Below are positions 26,020 to 34,287 of a DNA stretch of 35,766 nt, one piece after another; the first letter of the stretch is position 1; each line of letters begins with the position of its first letter. The notes under the pieces were generated by a model, which was not told where the DNA came from, made no database searches, and was given only the letters and a program-made list of their open reading frames with translations. This stretch comes from Candidatus Atribacteria bacterium (GTDB taxonomy: Bacteria > Atribacterota > Phoenicimicrobiia > Phoenicimicrobiales > Stramentimicrobiaceae). The stretch spans positions 1-35,766 of the forward strand of contig JAKQEP010000137.1 in NCBI GenBank assembly GCA_029556475.1. The letters run 5' to 3'. A program made the position numbers and the translations under genes.

Positions 26020-26836
26020 TATTTTTTATTACCTTTTTTACAATATGTGCCATTAATGGTTCAGATTGAGCTGCAGCATTTAATATTTCTTGAAAATGGA
26101 CTTTTTCTACCACACCATCAATTGCTAAATCAGTTATGCAGGAAATGCCCAGCACTCGCATTCCCATATGATTGGCCACAATTACTTCAGGAATCGTAGA
26201 CATTCCTACGGCATCTGCTCCTATTTTAATGAGCATTCTATATTCAGCCGGCGTCTCCAGCATTGGTCCTGTTAACCCGACATAAATACCTTTGTGTAAT
26301 TTAATACCTTCTTCAAGTGCGATTTTTTCTGTTAAAGAAATTAACTTCTTATCATATGCCTCGGACATATCAGGAAAACGAGGTCCTATTTTTTCATCAT
26401 TTGGTCCAATCAGGGGATTATCTCCCATAAGATTAATATGGTCGTAAATAAGCATTAAATCTCCCCTATGGAAAGAACGATTCATACCTCCAGCAGCATT
26501 GGATATAATGATTACATTTGTTCCCAACTCTTTCATTACTCTGACTGGGAAGGTAATCTCCTGCATTGTATATCCTTCATAATAGTGAAATCTTCCTTGC
26601 ATAGCAACTATCCATTTGCCTTCCAATTTACCCATTACCAGGTTGCCACTATGTCCATAAACTGTAGAAATAGGAAAATTTTTAATCTTTTCGTATGGAA
26701 TCACCACACTTTCATCAATGCCCTCTGCCAACCTTCCCAATCCAGTCCCAAGTATAATGGCAATATTGGGTTCAATAAGGGTATATTCTCTTATGGATTT
26801 GATACTTTCTTTAATATTTTTTATAATTTCTCTCAT
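26009..26836 (-). CDS. punA: Trimeric purine nucleoside phosphorylase, possibly acting on MTA
   Basis: This 275-residue member of the PNP/MTAP family splits purine nucleosides with phosphate. Seen are LGTGLGRL (29-36), GHSGNLV (61-67), QGRFHYYEGY, NAAGG (113-117), LTGPMLETPAEYR with E194, GMSTIPEV and SCITDLAIDG. The position of human PNP N243, usually Asn in bacterial PunA (SC.SN/TN), is D236 here; Asp is the MTAP state and favours 6-aminopurines. T31 (GTGLG) is also MTAP-like, but E194 is PNP-like. With mtnA nearby, methylthioadenosine phosphorolysis is plausible. The start is ATG 26836 with AGGAGGGGG upstream. Family is certain; substrate is inferred. Confidence 0.9.
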   Translation of the reverse strand: MREIIKNIKESIKSIREYTLIEPNIAIILGTGLGRLAEGIDESVVIPYEKIKNFPISTVYGHSGNLVMGKLEGKWIVAMQGRFHYYEGYTMQEITFPVRVMKELGTNVIIISNAAGGMNRSFHRGDLMLIYDHINLMGDNPLIGPNDEKIGPRFPDMSEAYDKKLISLTEKIALEEGIKLHKGIYVGLTGPMLETPAEYRMLIKIGADAVGMSTIPEVIVANHMGMRVLGISCITDLAIDGVVEKVHFQEILNAAAQSEPLMAHIVKKVIKNIVV

Positions 26837-26890
26837 TGATCCCCCTCCTATTAATATTGTACTTAAATTGTTATTAACACGTTACTATTG

Positions 26891-27826
26891 TTATACTCTT
26901 GGAAAGGCTTTAAAGTATTCTTCCTTTATCCATTTTCTGCTGACATGGGTATATATTTGAGTGGTAGAAATATCTGAGTGTCCCAACATCTCTTGCACTG
27001 ACCTTAAATCTGCGCCGTTTTCAATTAAATGAGTAGCAAGAGTATGTCTTAAAGTATGCGGTGTTACCTTCTTTTTAATTCCACATTTGTGGGCATAATT
27101 CTTTATTAGATAAAAAATTGCCTGACGGGTAATTGGCTGTCCATGATTATTTAAAAAAAATCGATTAGAGTCTTCTTTTTTTATCAATTTTGGTCTGACA
27201 AATTGGAGATAATCCGATAATACAACGTGAGCTCTATCGCTAAAGGGTACCCATCTTTCCTTATTTCCTTTACCTATACATTTTAATAACTGATGGTCCA
27301 TGTTGATATCATTTCTGTTTAAACTTATCAATTCAGTTACTCTCATTCCCGTGGCATAAAAAAGTTCAATAATTGCTCTATCTCTTTTTCCCAGCAAACC
27401 AACAAAATTTTTTTCTGCTAAGAGCCTGTCTAATTCTTTTAGATTTAATATTTCAGGTAATTTCTTTTTCAATTTTGGAAATTCAATAAATCTGGTTAAA
27501 TCATTTTGAGTATAACCCTCAATAAATAAAAACCGATAAAACATTTTTATGGCTACTAAGTTCCGAAAAATAGAATTAATAGCTAAATCCATCTGACCTA
27601 AATAATAATAATATTGTGATATTGTTTCACGGTCTACATCCTGTAAAGACAGTTGTTTTTTGTTAACAATGAATTCATAGTATTTCTGTAAATCATAGCG
27701 ATAAGAAATAATGGTATTGGATGATAATCCCCTCTCTAAAGTTATATACTCTAAAAAATACTCTATTAAACCTTTTTCCTGTTCATCTTTTTCATTATCA
27801 GTAATTTTAATATTCATAAAAATCAT
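26891..27826 (-). CDS. xerD: Tyrosine recombinase XerC/XerD
   Basis: This 311-residue site-specific recombinase probably resolves chromosome dimers at dif. The N-terminal SAM-like domain contains ERGLSSNTIISYRYDL. The catalytic set is complete: R162 (ATGMR), K186 (GKGNKER), H257 and R260 (HTLRHT), H283 (LGHSD) and Y292 (IYTHV). Length and motif spacing fit chromosomal Xer proteins rather than phage integrases, and no attachment site or mobile-element genes are adjacent. XerD is slightly favoured over XerC by the N-terminal sequence. The start ATG 27826 has no clear ribosome binding site; ATG 27817 is an alternative. Confidence 0.93.
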   Translation of the reverse strand: MIFMNIKITDNEKDEQEKGLIEYFLEYITLERGLSSNTIISYRYDLQKYYEFIVNKKQLSLQDVDRETISQYYYYLGQMDLAINSIFRNLVAIKMFYRFLFIEGYTQNDLTRFIEFPKLKKKLPEILNLKELDRLLAEKNFVGLLGKRDRAIIELFYATGMRVTELISLNRNDINMDHQLLKCIGKGNKERWVPFSDRAHVVLSDYLQFVRPKLIKKEDSNRFFLNNHGQPITRQAIFYLIKNYAHKCGIKKKVTPHTLRHTLATHLIENGADLRSVQEMLGHSDISTTQIYTHVSRKWIKEEYFKAFPRV

Positions 27827-27843
27827 TATATATAAAATTATGA

Positions 27844-29328
27844 TTAAAAAATTATTTCAGTATCAGGGTGCACTACCTGTATCCATACATTTCCAGGCTG
27901 TATAGCCAGTCTATTACCCTCTTTATTATAAAAATATGTTTTAGTTTCTAATGCTTCTTTAGACCAGGTAATCTCTTCGGACCTACCATTAAAAATGATT
28001 AACCCGGTTCCTTTACCTATAAAATCTATCGCCAGCCTACCTTCAGTATCAAGTATCTTTTTGTCACTATGCTGAATAATGATATTCTTAACCTGTATCT
28101 GTTTACCCGTTTCAGCATCTATATGGGGACTCCCATTTACTGAACGAACATATCTTTGAATTTCAGGTATATACTTATAACTAACAGTATAATTAACATT
28201 ATACTTAATATCTATCTTATTTATTTCTTTCCCGGTAAGTACTTCGTTTACATCAGTTTCAAATTGGTAATCACCTTTATTAACCATTTCAATATACCCC
28301 AGTCTCTTCGCCTCTTCCCTCAGCCTCTCCGTTGAGGTATAAAGGTTATGCGGAGGTTTTCGATCCGATGTTCTCCAAAAAGGTTGGAAATGAACCAATT
28401 CATTAATATCATCAATTCTTTCTTCTTTAATAAATATTGCTGCATCAGGACTTTCTCCAGCATGCACATATATGGCGTTATGCTCTAATGTTTTAGTAAT
28501 GAAATAGGGTCTGGCACTACGAACAGGACCGACTTTATCAGCATCCTGTGAGGCAAAAATACCTAAAAAACGGGTGATCCCGCCTTCTGCAAGTACTTCA
28601 TATACAACATTTGCTTTTTCTAATCCACTTTGAGGTCGTGAATCTTTGGCATTATCTATCATTATAGCCAGGGGCCTCTTGCCAAAAGGAGATTCTTTTT
28701 CTACCGCCCTGGGCATATTACTTAATTCACCAGGAGTTACCACTGTCCCATAGGTAGATTCAACTCGTTCTCTTCCTTCCAGGCCTAACTTTGCTTGAAT
28801 TTCAAATTCGCCTCTTTCTAATACTTCCCCTTCAATTTCTCTTCTACTGGAAATACTTGGGCTTAATTCTCGAGCCGCTACTTGCATATCACTTCTAATT
28901 GATACTTCCTCTTTAACTGGTGCCATTTCTATTTTGGCAGGAATATCAATTTCTGGCATTTTTACTTCCACCCTGGGACCACTTTCAATTTGAACTTCCT
29001 TCTTTTCTATTTTCGGTTGAGTCTCAATTTCCTGAGTTTTTGCAGGTTCAGGTAATACAGGTTCTACTCTCGGTCTAACACTTACTTCTGCAATTGGTTC
29101 CTCTCTGGTAATCTCAGGTTTAACAGTAGTTGGTTTTTGAATTGAAGGTAATTCTACCAGAGTGACCATTATCATCTCTTCAATTTCTGGAATATTTAAA
29201 AAATCAAAAGAGATTAAGTTATTAAAAGCCAGAATGAATAAGATATTTAATATTATTGAAATTAAAAATGACCGCCCTAAAAAACTTTTTGAACCTTGTT
29301 TTCTTCTTTTTGCTCTGTATCCTACCAT
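27844..29328 (-). CDS. TonB-like anchor fused to a DUF3048 domain
   Basis: The 494 residues form three parts. A basic tail leads to one membrane segment (about 19-38) and a TonB-like MIMVTLVELPS. A Pro/Glu/Lys/Val-rich linker (about 60-200) resembles TonB or TolA spacers. The C-terminal module (about 205-490) begins GKRPLAIMIDNAKDSRPQSGLEKANVVYE and contains GPVRSARPYF, the DUF3048 (YerB-like) signature. There is no TonB C-terminal domain. In the membrane segment, SIILN (24-28) stands where TonB has SxxxH, with Asn for His. The gene follows exbB-exbD by 40 bp, exactly where tonB is expected. DUF3048 has no known biochemical role. I infer that it is energised by ExbBD. The start is ATG 29328 with AAGGAAAA upstream. 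Confidence 0.88.
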   Translation of the reverse strand: MVGYRAKRRKQGSKSFLGRSFLISIILNILFILAFNNLISFDFLNIPEIEEMIMVTLVELPSIQKPTTVKPEITREEPIAEVSVRPRVEPVLPEPAKTQEIETQPKIEKKEVQIESGPRVEVKMPEIDIPAKIEMAPVKEEVSIRSDMQVAARELSPSISSRREIEGEVLERGEFEIQAKLGLEGRERVESTYGTVVTPGELSNMPRAVEKESPFGKRPLAIMIDNAKDSRPQSGLEKANVVYEVLAEGGITRFLGIFASQDADKVGPVRSARPYFITKTLEHNAIYVHAGESPDAAIFIKEERIDDINELVHFQPFWRTSDRKPPHNLYTSTERLREEAKRLGYIEMVNKGDYQFETDVNEVLTGKEINKIDIKYNVNYTVSYKYIPEIQRYVRSVNGSPHIDAETGKQIQVKNIIIQHSDKKILDTEGRLAIDFIGKGTGLIIFNGRSEEITWSKEALETKTYFYNKEGNRLAIQPGNVWIQVVHPDTEIIF

Positions 29329-29368
29329 TATTTTCCTTACTCACTTCAATTTATTAATTTATATCTCT

Positions 29369-29782
29369 TTAGAACCCTTCTTCTCTCGGTTTAGTAGCTA
29401 TGGCAATCCTTTCAATTCCACTTTTTTTGATCAGATCCATAACTCTAACTACTTTACCATGAGTAACATTTTGGTCGGCTTCTAAAACAACTAAAGGATT
29501 TGGACTATCTTTAGTCTCTTCTCTCAACTTTTCAATTAAATAATTGGGGTCAACCAAACGGTTGTTAAGATACAATACATTATTCTCCGTAATAGTAACC
29601 ACTACATTTCTTTTTTCGCTTACAGCAGCAAAATCTCCAGTGGGTAGGTCAACCTTGACCCCACTTTCAACATTTATAAAAGTAGTAGTAAGCATAAAGA
29701 AAATTAGCAATTGAAATACTACGTCTATTAAGGGAGTTAGGTCAAATTTAAGAGTTTTACTGTTGGGGTGATAAAATTTCAT
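29369..29782 (-). CDS. exbD: ExbD/TolR-family proton-channel subunit
   Basis: The 137 residues have a short cytoplasmic start, one membrane helix with the essential aspartate (D20 in LTPLIDVVFQLLIFFML), and a periplasmic domain ending in GKVVRVMDLIKKSGIERIAIAT, typical of ExbD/TolR. It pairs with ExbB to couple proton flow to movement of a TonB- or TolA-like partner. The start is ATG 29782, overlapping exbB by 26 bp, so the two are coupled. Whether it acts as ExbD or TolR cannot be told from sequence alone, since the downstream partner is neither a normal TonB nor TolA. Confidence 0.94.
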   Translation of the reverse strand: MKFYHPNSKTLKFDLTPLIDVVFQLLIFFMLTTTFINVESGVKVDLPTGDFAAVSEKRNVVVTITENNVLYLNNRLVDPNYLIEKLREETKDSPNPLVVLEADQNVTHGKVVRVMDLIKKSGIERIAIATKPREEGF

Positions 29783-30413
29783 CTATCTTTATATCCTCCT
29801 CATTAATTCCTCTTTTAACAGACAATAATTCTAAAATCTCAACACTAGTTGCTTCCATTTCTTTTATCTGTCTTTCCACCCTGTTTACAAGATAATTATA
29901 AGCAACTATAGTAGGAATGGCCACGGAAAGACCAAAAGCGGTAGTCAATAGAGCCTCTGAAATCGCTCCAGCCAGGGCCTCTGGATTTCCCACTCCAATT
30001 GCTGAGATTACCTGAAATCCTTTTATCATACCAAAAACGGTACCCAATAGCCCTAATAAGGGAGCGATATTCCCCACAGTAGCCAGTATTGGTAAATTTT
30101 TCTCTAAAATCGCTACTTCTTGATTAGCAGAATCTTCTATTGCTTCTTTAATTTCTTCCCGAGAACTGCCATACTTTAAAAGTGCGGCCAATATTATTTG
30201 TGATATGGGAGAATAATTCTTACGACAGGCAGTAATAGCAAAATTAATATTTCCCTTTCTAATCAAATCACTGATACGGTTGCCAAATTTTCGAGTAGAT
30301 GTTTTGATACTCTTAAGGAAAAACATTCTTTCAAAAAAAATAGCAATAGCAAGCAAGGAACAGAAAAATATGGGGTACATTAAAATACCGCCTTTATAAA
30401 ATAATTCAAACAT
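29757..30413 (-). CDS. exbB: MotA/TolQ/ExbB-family proton-channel subunit
   Basis: The 218 residues have three membrane segments (about 8-27, 108-130, 152-176). The diagnostic segment LATVGNIAPLLGLLGTVFGMIKGF is followed by AGAISEALLTTAFGLSVAIP. It forms the pentameric channel around ExbD. The start is ATG 30413 with a GGAGGAGG ribosome site upstream. The 130-bp region before it holds a possible extended -10 promoter. The gene opens the exbB-exbD-TonB-like/DUF3048 unit. The upstream TPR gene lies in the same direction, so read-through from it is possible. Confidence 0.95.
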   Translation of the reverse strand: MFELFYKGGILMYPIFFCSLLAIAIFFERMFFLKSIKTSTRKFGNRISDLIRKGNINFAITACRKNYSPISQIILAALLKYGSSREEIKEAIEDSANQEVAILEKNLPILATVGNIAPLLGLLGTVFGMIKGFQVISAIGVGNPEALAGAISEALLTTAFGLSVAIPTIVAYNYLVNRVERQIKEMEATSVEILELLSVKRGINEEDIKIDEILSPQQ

Positions 30414-30453
30414 TAATCAGTTGCCTCCTCCAATGTTATAAAATATCTTTATC

Positions 30454-30462
30454 TTTATATCA
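30454..30462 (-). promoter_or_regulatory. Possible extended -10 element before exbB
   Basis: TGA-TATAAA on the minus strand has the TGn extension but no recognisable -35 at the right spacing (TTGAGT lies 20 bp away). It would start a transcript about 35 nt before exbB. This is a weak call based on one box. Confidence 0.3.
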
Positions 30463-30543
30463 CATCATTAATTATCAATACTCAATCACATCAATACAAT
30501 ACTTTTTCTAATAGCATAAATAATTTTTATTCCAACCTGTTAC

Positions 30544-33500
30544 CTATTGACCCAATAGTTTCCTGATACTATATGCATAGCTTGACTCTGGACATTCCTG
30601 TAATATTTTTTCATATTTTTCCTTAGCCTGACTCTCATATCCCAATTCTTCTTGACAAATTGCAGTAATATACAGGATATCACAGACAAAGGTACCAGAA
30701 GAAAACTTATTCAGATATCTATCGCCTGTCTGTAAAGCTTTCTCATATTCTCCTTTTTTAAAGTAACTCAGACAAAGTCCATATAAAGATCCTGCTAAAT
30801 ATTGACTTTCTGGTGAATGATCAATTAATTTCTCAAAATTTAAAATACTATCAATCCACTTTTCTTCTTCTAAATTTATTTGAGCTAAGATATAAATGGC
30901 TTCTTCATAAAAACTACTCGCAGCAAAAGATTGCAAGAAATATTGTAATTTATCTTTTGCCTCACTATTTTTTTTCGCTAAAAAAAATATTTTTCCAATT
31001 AAAAAATTACTTTCTTCCACAAACTGACTCTCAGGATAAACTGAGATAAGTTTCTCAAATGATTCTATAGCCCTGGCATACTCGCCAAGATTTAAATAAC
31101 TCCAGCATATACTGTATTGTACATGGGGGGCTAAAGAATGGTAATGGTAATCTTTTAAAAATTCTTGATAATGCTGAATTGCATCTAGGTATTTTTCCTG
31201 TTTATAGAAAGTTTCTCCCAACATATATAAGGTTCTTATGGCAATTTCATCGCCGCCAGAACGGTCAATACGATAAAAATGGTCTTTCGCCTGAGAATAA
31301 TCCGCCAAACGATAGAAACTAAGTCCCATCCAATAATTAATTTCTTGTCTCATTTTCTCGGTTATAGACATATTTTCTATTTCCTGAAAAATATTAACTG
31401 CTTCCTGGTATTCACCTTTTTCGTATATTTTTTTAGCCAGTGCAAAATAACCATCCCTAACTAATGGATCATCCGGATATTTGTTAGATAATTCCTTATA
31501 AATATTAATCAAATCTTCTTCATCGTTTATTTTATTTGCCGCATCTACTTTAAGCTCTAAAGCTTCTTTGCTATCTAAGTTTTCTAATACTATCAATACA
31601 TCCTTATAACGACCAATATTATAGTAGCTTTTAGCCAGCTCTAAAGGTATTATGCCGGCTAATTCATTATCAGGAAACTGATTCATTACTTTTTCATAAT
31701 ATTTTATTGCTTCTTGTTCTGCACCTTTTTTTGAATAGGCTAAACCTAAATCAAATAACGCTTTTTCCAGTATATTACTATCTTTTGTTTTTTCAATCAA
31801 AACACTATTAATATCGATTACTCTATCATATTCTTTTTGTTCCAGAAGAATTCTTGCTAAAAGATAAAGTGATTTATCTTCAATCTGATTTTCTTTTTTT
31901 GCTAACTCTTCTAAATATTTTCTTGCTTCTTGATAATTATTTTCTCTGAATAACACAAAACTATAATAATAAATAGTTTCATCAATTAATTCAAAATCGG
32001 GGTTTGCATTAATAATATCTAAAAAATATAATTTAGCTCTATCATAAATTCCTTCCCAGAAATAAGATTGCCCTAAAAAAAATTTAATTTCGTATTGATC
32101 AAATTGCAAGGGATCTGCTGTAACTAAACTTTCATAAAGTTTAATAGTCTGGGAGTATTTTTTTTGTTTAAAATACACCATCCCCAACTTATATATTCCT
32201 TCTTGGTAAAGAGGGCTTCTGGGATAATTCTTAATCAATAATTCCAGGGCATTTTCTGCTTCTGAATAATTTCCTAACAGATAGGCACACCAACCATTTC
32301 CCAACAAAGCATTTTCATAATATTCGCTATCCACATAATTATTTACAATATATTGAAAATGCTGATTAGCTTCTTTATAACTTCCTAATTGATAAAAAGC
32401 TTCTGCTATAAGAAATCTTGCCTCTAAAAAATCTGGGCTATCTTCCAGAACTTCTTTTAATTTTTCCAATGCCATTTCATAATCACCCAGAGAATAAAAA
32501 TTGTAAGCTAATTGATAATATTCCTTTTCCCAGTCAATATCATGGAGTTGACCGCCACCAATTTTTTCTCTTTCTGCAAGATATTCATTCATCTGATTTA
32601 AATGGAAATAAGTTCGCATTAAATAAATCCTGGTCTTTTCGTAATTTGGATTTTTTTGAGCAGATTCTTTGAATTTAACCAATGCTTTTTCATACTCGCC
32701 AGAAATATAATGCTGATAACCTTCATTAAAAATCCAAACTGCTTCCCTACCAAATTCTTTTTCTTCTCTTGCTTTATTGAGGTAAATCCTGGCATTGTTA
32801 TCAAAGGAGTCTAATCGAACAGCCTCTTCAAAATGCTCAATAGAATTCTGTATATCTCCCACATGGTAATAACTTAATCCTAAAAAATAATGGGCTTCTT
32901 TAAAATCTTTGCTCAGGTTTATTGCCTGTGTCAACAACCTGATGGAATCAAAATATTTCTTGGAGCTATAGGCATTATATCCCGTGACATATAATTCATA
33001 AGCCTCCTTACCGTATATTTTAGCTTGCTGGTATTGTCTAAAAACCCATTCAATTTCTTTATTTTCCGGCTTTATTTTTTCTATTTGTTCAGCTTGTTCT
33101 AAAGCTTTGGAAACCTGTCCGGTGTCATAATAAGCCTGCATTAAAAGTACTCTGGCTTTAATATTATCTGGTTGATAAAAAATTGATTCTTCCAGATTGA
33201 CAATAGTGGAGGTAATATCTTCCTGAGTATATTTAGAATAGGCAAACCGGTATAAAGCATCTGACAGTCTGTGATAACTTACTTTAATATCACTATTGTT
33301 CCTGACAGATTCTATATACTTTTCCAGACTGGCTATTTCCCGATAAGTCCACTGAGTCCTTTCATATATCTGGGATAATAGATAATAAGCTTCAGCAAAA
33401 TATGGGTCTTCTGCTACAGCCTTTTCGCCATAATCGATTGCTTTTGCCCAGAGCGGTTTACTAGGAAAATCTACTCCTTGATATTCTACAATAGCACGTT

Positions 33501-34164
33501 TATTAAATTCTAAGGATTGATAATAATTCTGCAAAGCTAATAGTGAGGATGAAATATTTTTTTTAAGAATAGCGGATATCTCCTCATCTATAAACACATT
33601 GGCTTCCTCTAAAATGGTCAGGGCAATATTTTCTTTTAAATAGAGCAGATCTTCTGGTTTTACAGTTATTTCACGAAATTCAAACAGCTGATCATAATGA
33701 GCCTGATACATAATTAAATTGCATTTCAGGAATCCTTTCTGTTCTAAAGAAAAGTATCCGGAAAATATCAAATCAACATTTAATAAATCATTCAAAGATC
33801 TGAATAAATTCAAATCTTTCATCTCTTCCAAGGGTTTATTAGATTCAAAATCATCTAATTCTTCCATCTCTTCTAATGATATATATTTTATTTTTTCTGA
33901 TTGTAAGAAAGTTTGACTTAACATATCAGGGAATCCCCTTTCTAGCCATCGCCAATTATCTCTCCCGGTTAGATTGCTAAAATAATATACAGCAAATTTT
34001 TGTTCATCAGAAGCAATAGAGAAGGAATTGTAAACAGTGCAGAATAAAGTTAAAATTAAAATTATATGTAATAGACGGAATATTGTTATCCTTGTCAATA
34101 TATTTTTATGGAAATTTAATAATCTCCCCCTTTTTTTTATAAAAATCATCTTTTTCTTCACCAT
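30544..34164 (-). CDS. Giant exported TPR-repeat protein
   Basis: The 1206 residues begin with a basic tail and a hydrophobic signal or anchor (about 28-50). A small domain of about 130 residues follows, opening KFAVYYFSNLTGRDNWRWLERGFPDML. This resembles the CsgG/TolB-N-like fold seen as 'AV.PF.N..G......L..GL...L'. The rest (about 220-1200) is almost entirely tetratricopeptide repeats, more than twenty by eye. Several have YbgF/BamD-like spacing such as YYENALLGNGWCAYLLGNYSEAENAL. Such proteins scaffold envelope complexes. It precedes exbB-exbD and the TonB-like/DUF3048 gene, suggesting a shared machine. The start ATG 34164 lacks a good ribosome site and later starts are possible. The function is unknown. 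Confidence 0.82.
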   Translation of the reverse strand: MVKKKMIFIKKRGRLLNFHKNILTRITIFRLLHIILILTLFCTVYNSFSIASDEQKFAVYYFSNLTGRDNWRWLERGFPDMLSQTFLQSEKIKYISLEEMEELDDFESNKPLEEMKDLNLFRSLNDLLNVDLIFSGYFSLEQKGFLKCNLIMYQAHYDQLFEFREITVKPEDLLYLKENIALTILEEANVFIDEEISAILKKNISSSLLALQNYYQSLEFNKRAIVEYQGVDFPSKPLWAKAIDYGEKAVAEDPYFAEAYYLLSQIYERTQWTYREIASLEKYIESVRNNSDIKVSYHRLSDALYRFAYSKYTQEDITSTIVNLEESIFYQPDNIKARVLLMQAYYDTGQVSKALEQAEQIEKIKPENKEIEWVFRQYQQAKIYGKEAYELYVTGYNAYSSKKYFDSIRLLTQAINLSKDFKEAHYFLGLSYYHVGDIQNSIEHFEEAVRLDSFDNNARIYLNKAREEKEFGREAVWIFNEGYQHYISGEYEKALVKFKESAQKNPNYEKTRIYLMRTYFHLNQMNEYLAEREKIGGGQLHDIDWEKEYYQLAYNFYSLGDYEMALEKLKEVLEDSPDFLEARFLIAEAFYQLGSYKEANQHFQYIVNNYVDSEYYENALLGNGWCAYLLGNYSEAENALELLIKNYPRSPLYQEGIYKLGMVYFKQKKYSQTIKLYESLVTADPLQFDQYEIKFFLGQSYFWEGIYDRAKLYFLDIINANPDFELIDETIYYYSFVLFRENNYQEARKYLEELAKKENQIEDKSLYLLARILLEQKEYDRVIDINSVLIEKTKDSNILEKALFDLGLAYSKKGAEQEAIKYYEKVMNQFPDNELAGIIPLELAKSYYNIGRYKDVLIVLENLDSKEALELKVDAANKINDEEDLINIYKELSNKYPDDPLVRDGYFALAKKIYEKGEYQEAVNIFQEIENMSITEKMRQEINYWMGLSFYRLADYSQAKDHFYRIDRSGGDEIAIRTLYMLGETFYKQEKYLDAIQHYQEFLKDYHYHSLAPHVQYSICWSYLNLGEYARAIESFEKLISVYPESQFVEESNFLIGKIFFLAKKNSEAKDKLQYFLQSFAASSFYEEAIYILAQINLEEEKWIDSILNFEKLIDHSPESQYLAGSLYGLCLSYFKKGEYEKALQTGDRYLNKFSSGTFVCDILYITAICQEELGYESQAKEKYEKILQECPESSYAYSIRKLLGQ

Positions 34165-34202
34165 TTTAATTAAAATATTGAGAACTTATTTCTTATTCTC
34201 AT

Positions 34203-34242
34203 CCTATTAAAAATAATAGGTTAAATAGCAGATAAATTTAAC
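34203..34242. repeat. Two adjoining inverted repeats in the leader of the TPR gene
   Basis: A perfect 7-bp stem CCTATTA/TAATAGG with a 4-nt loop (34203-34220) abuts a second 7-bp inverted repeat GTTAAAT/ATTTAAC (34220-34242). Both lie 39-78 nt before the TPR start codon. Neither is followed by a T tract on either strand, so they are not intrinsic terminators. Confidence 0.5.
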
Positions 34243-34287
34243 ACCTTTAACAGCATTTTTTCACTCTGCTTTACATAATATCATATC

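Noticed and set aside
26869-26879. Palindrome TGTTATTAACA before the phosphorylase gene
   Set aside because: Short and AT-rich, easily a chance palindrome; no regulator is linked to it.
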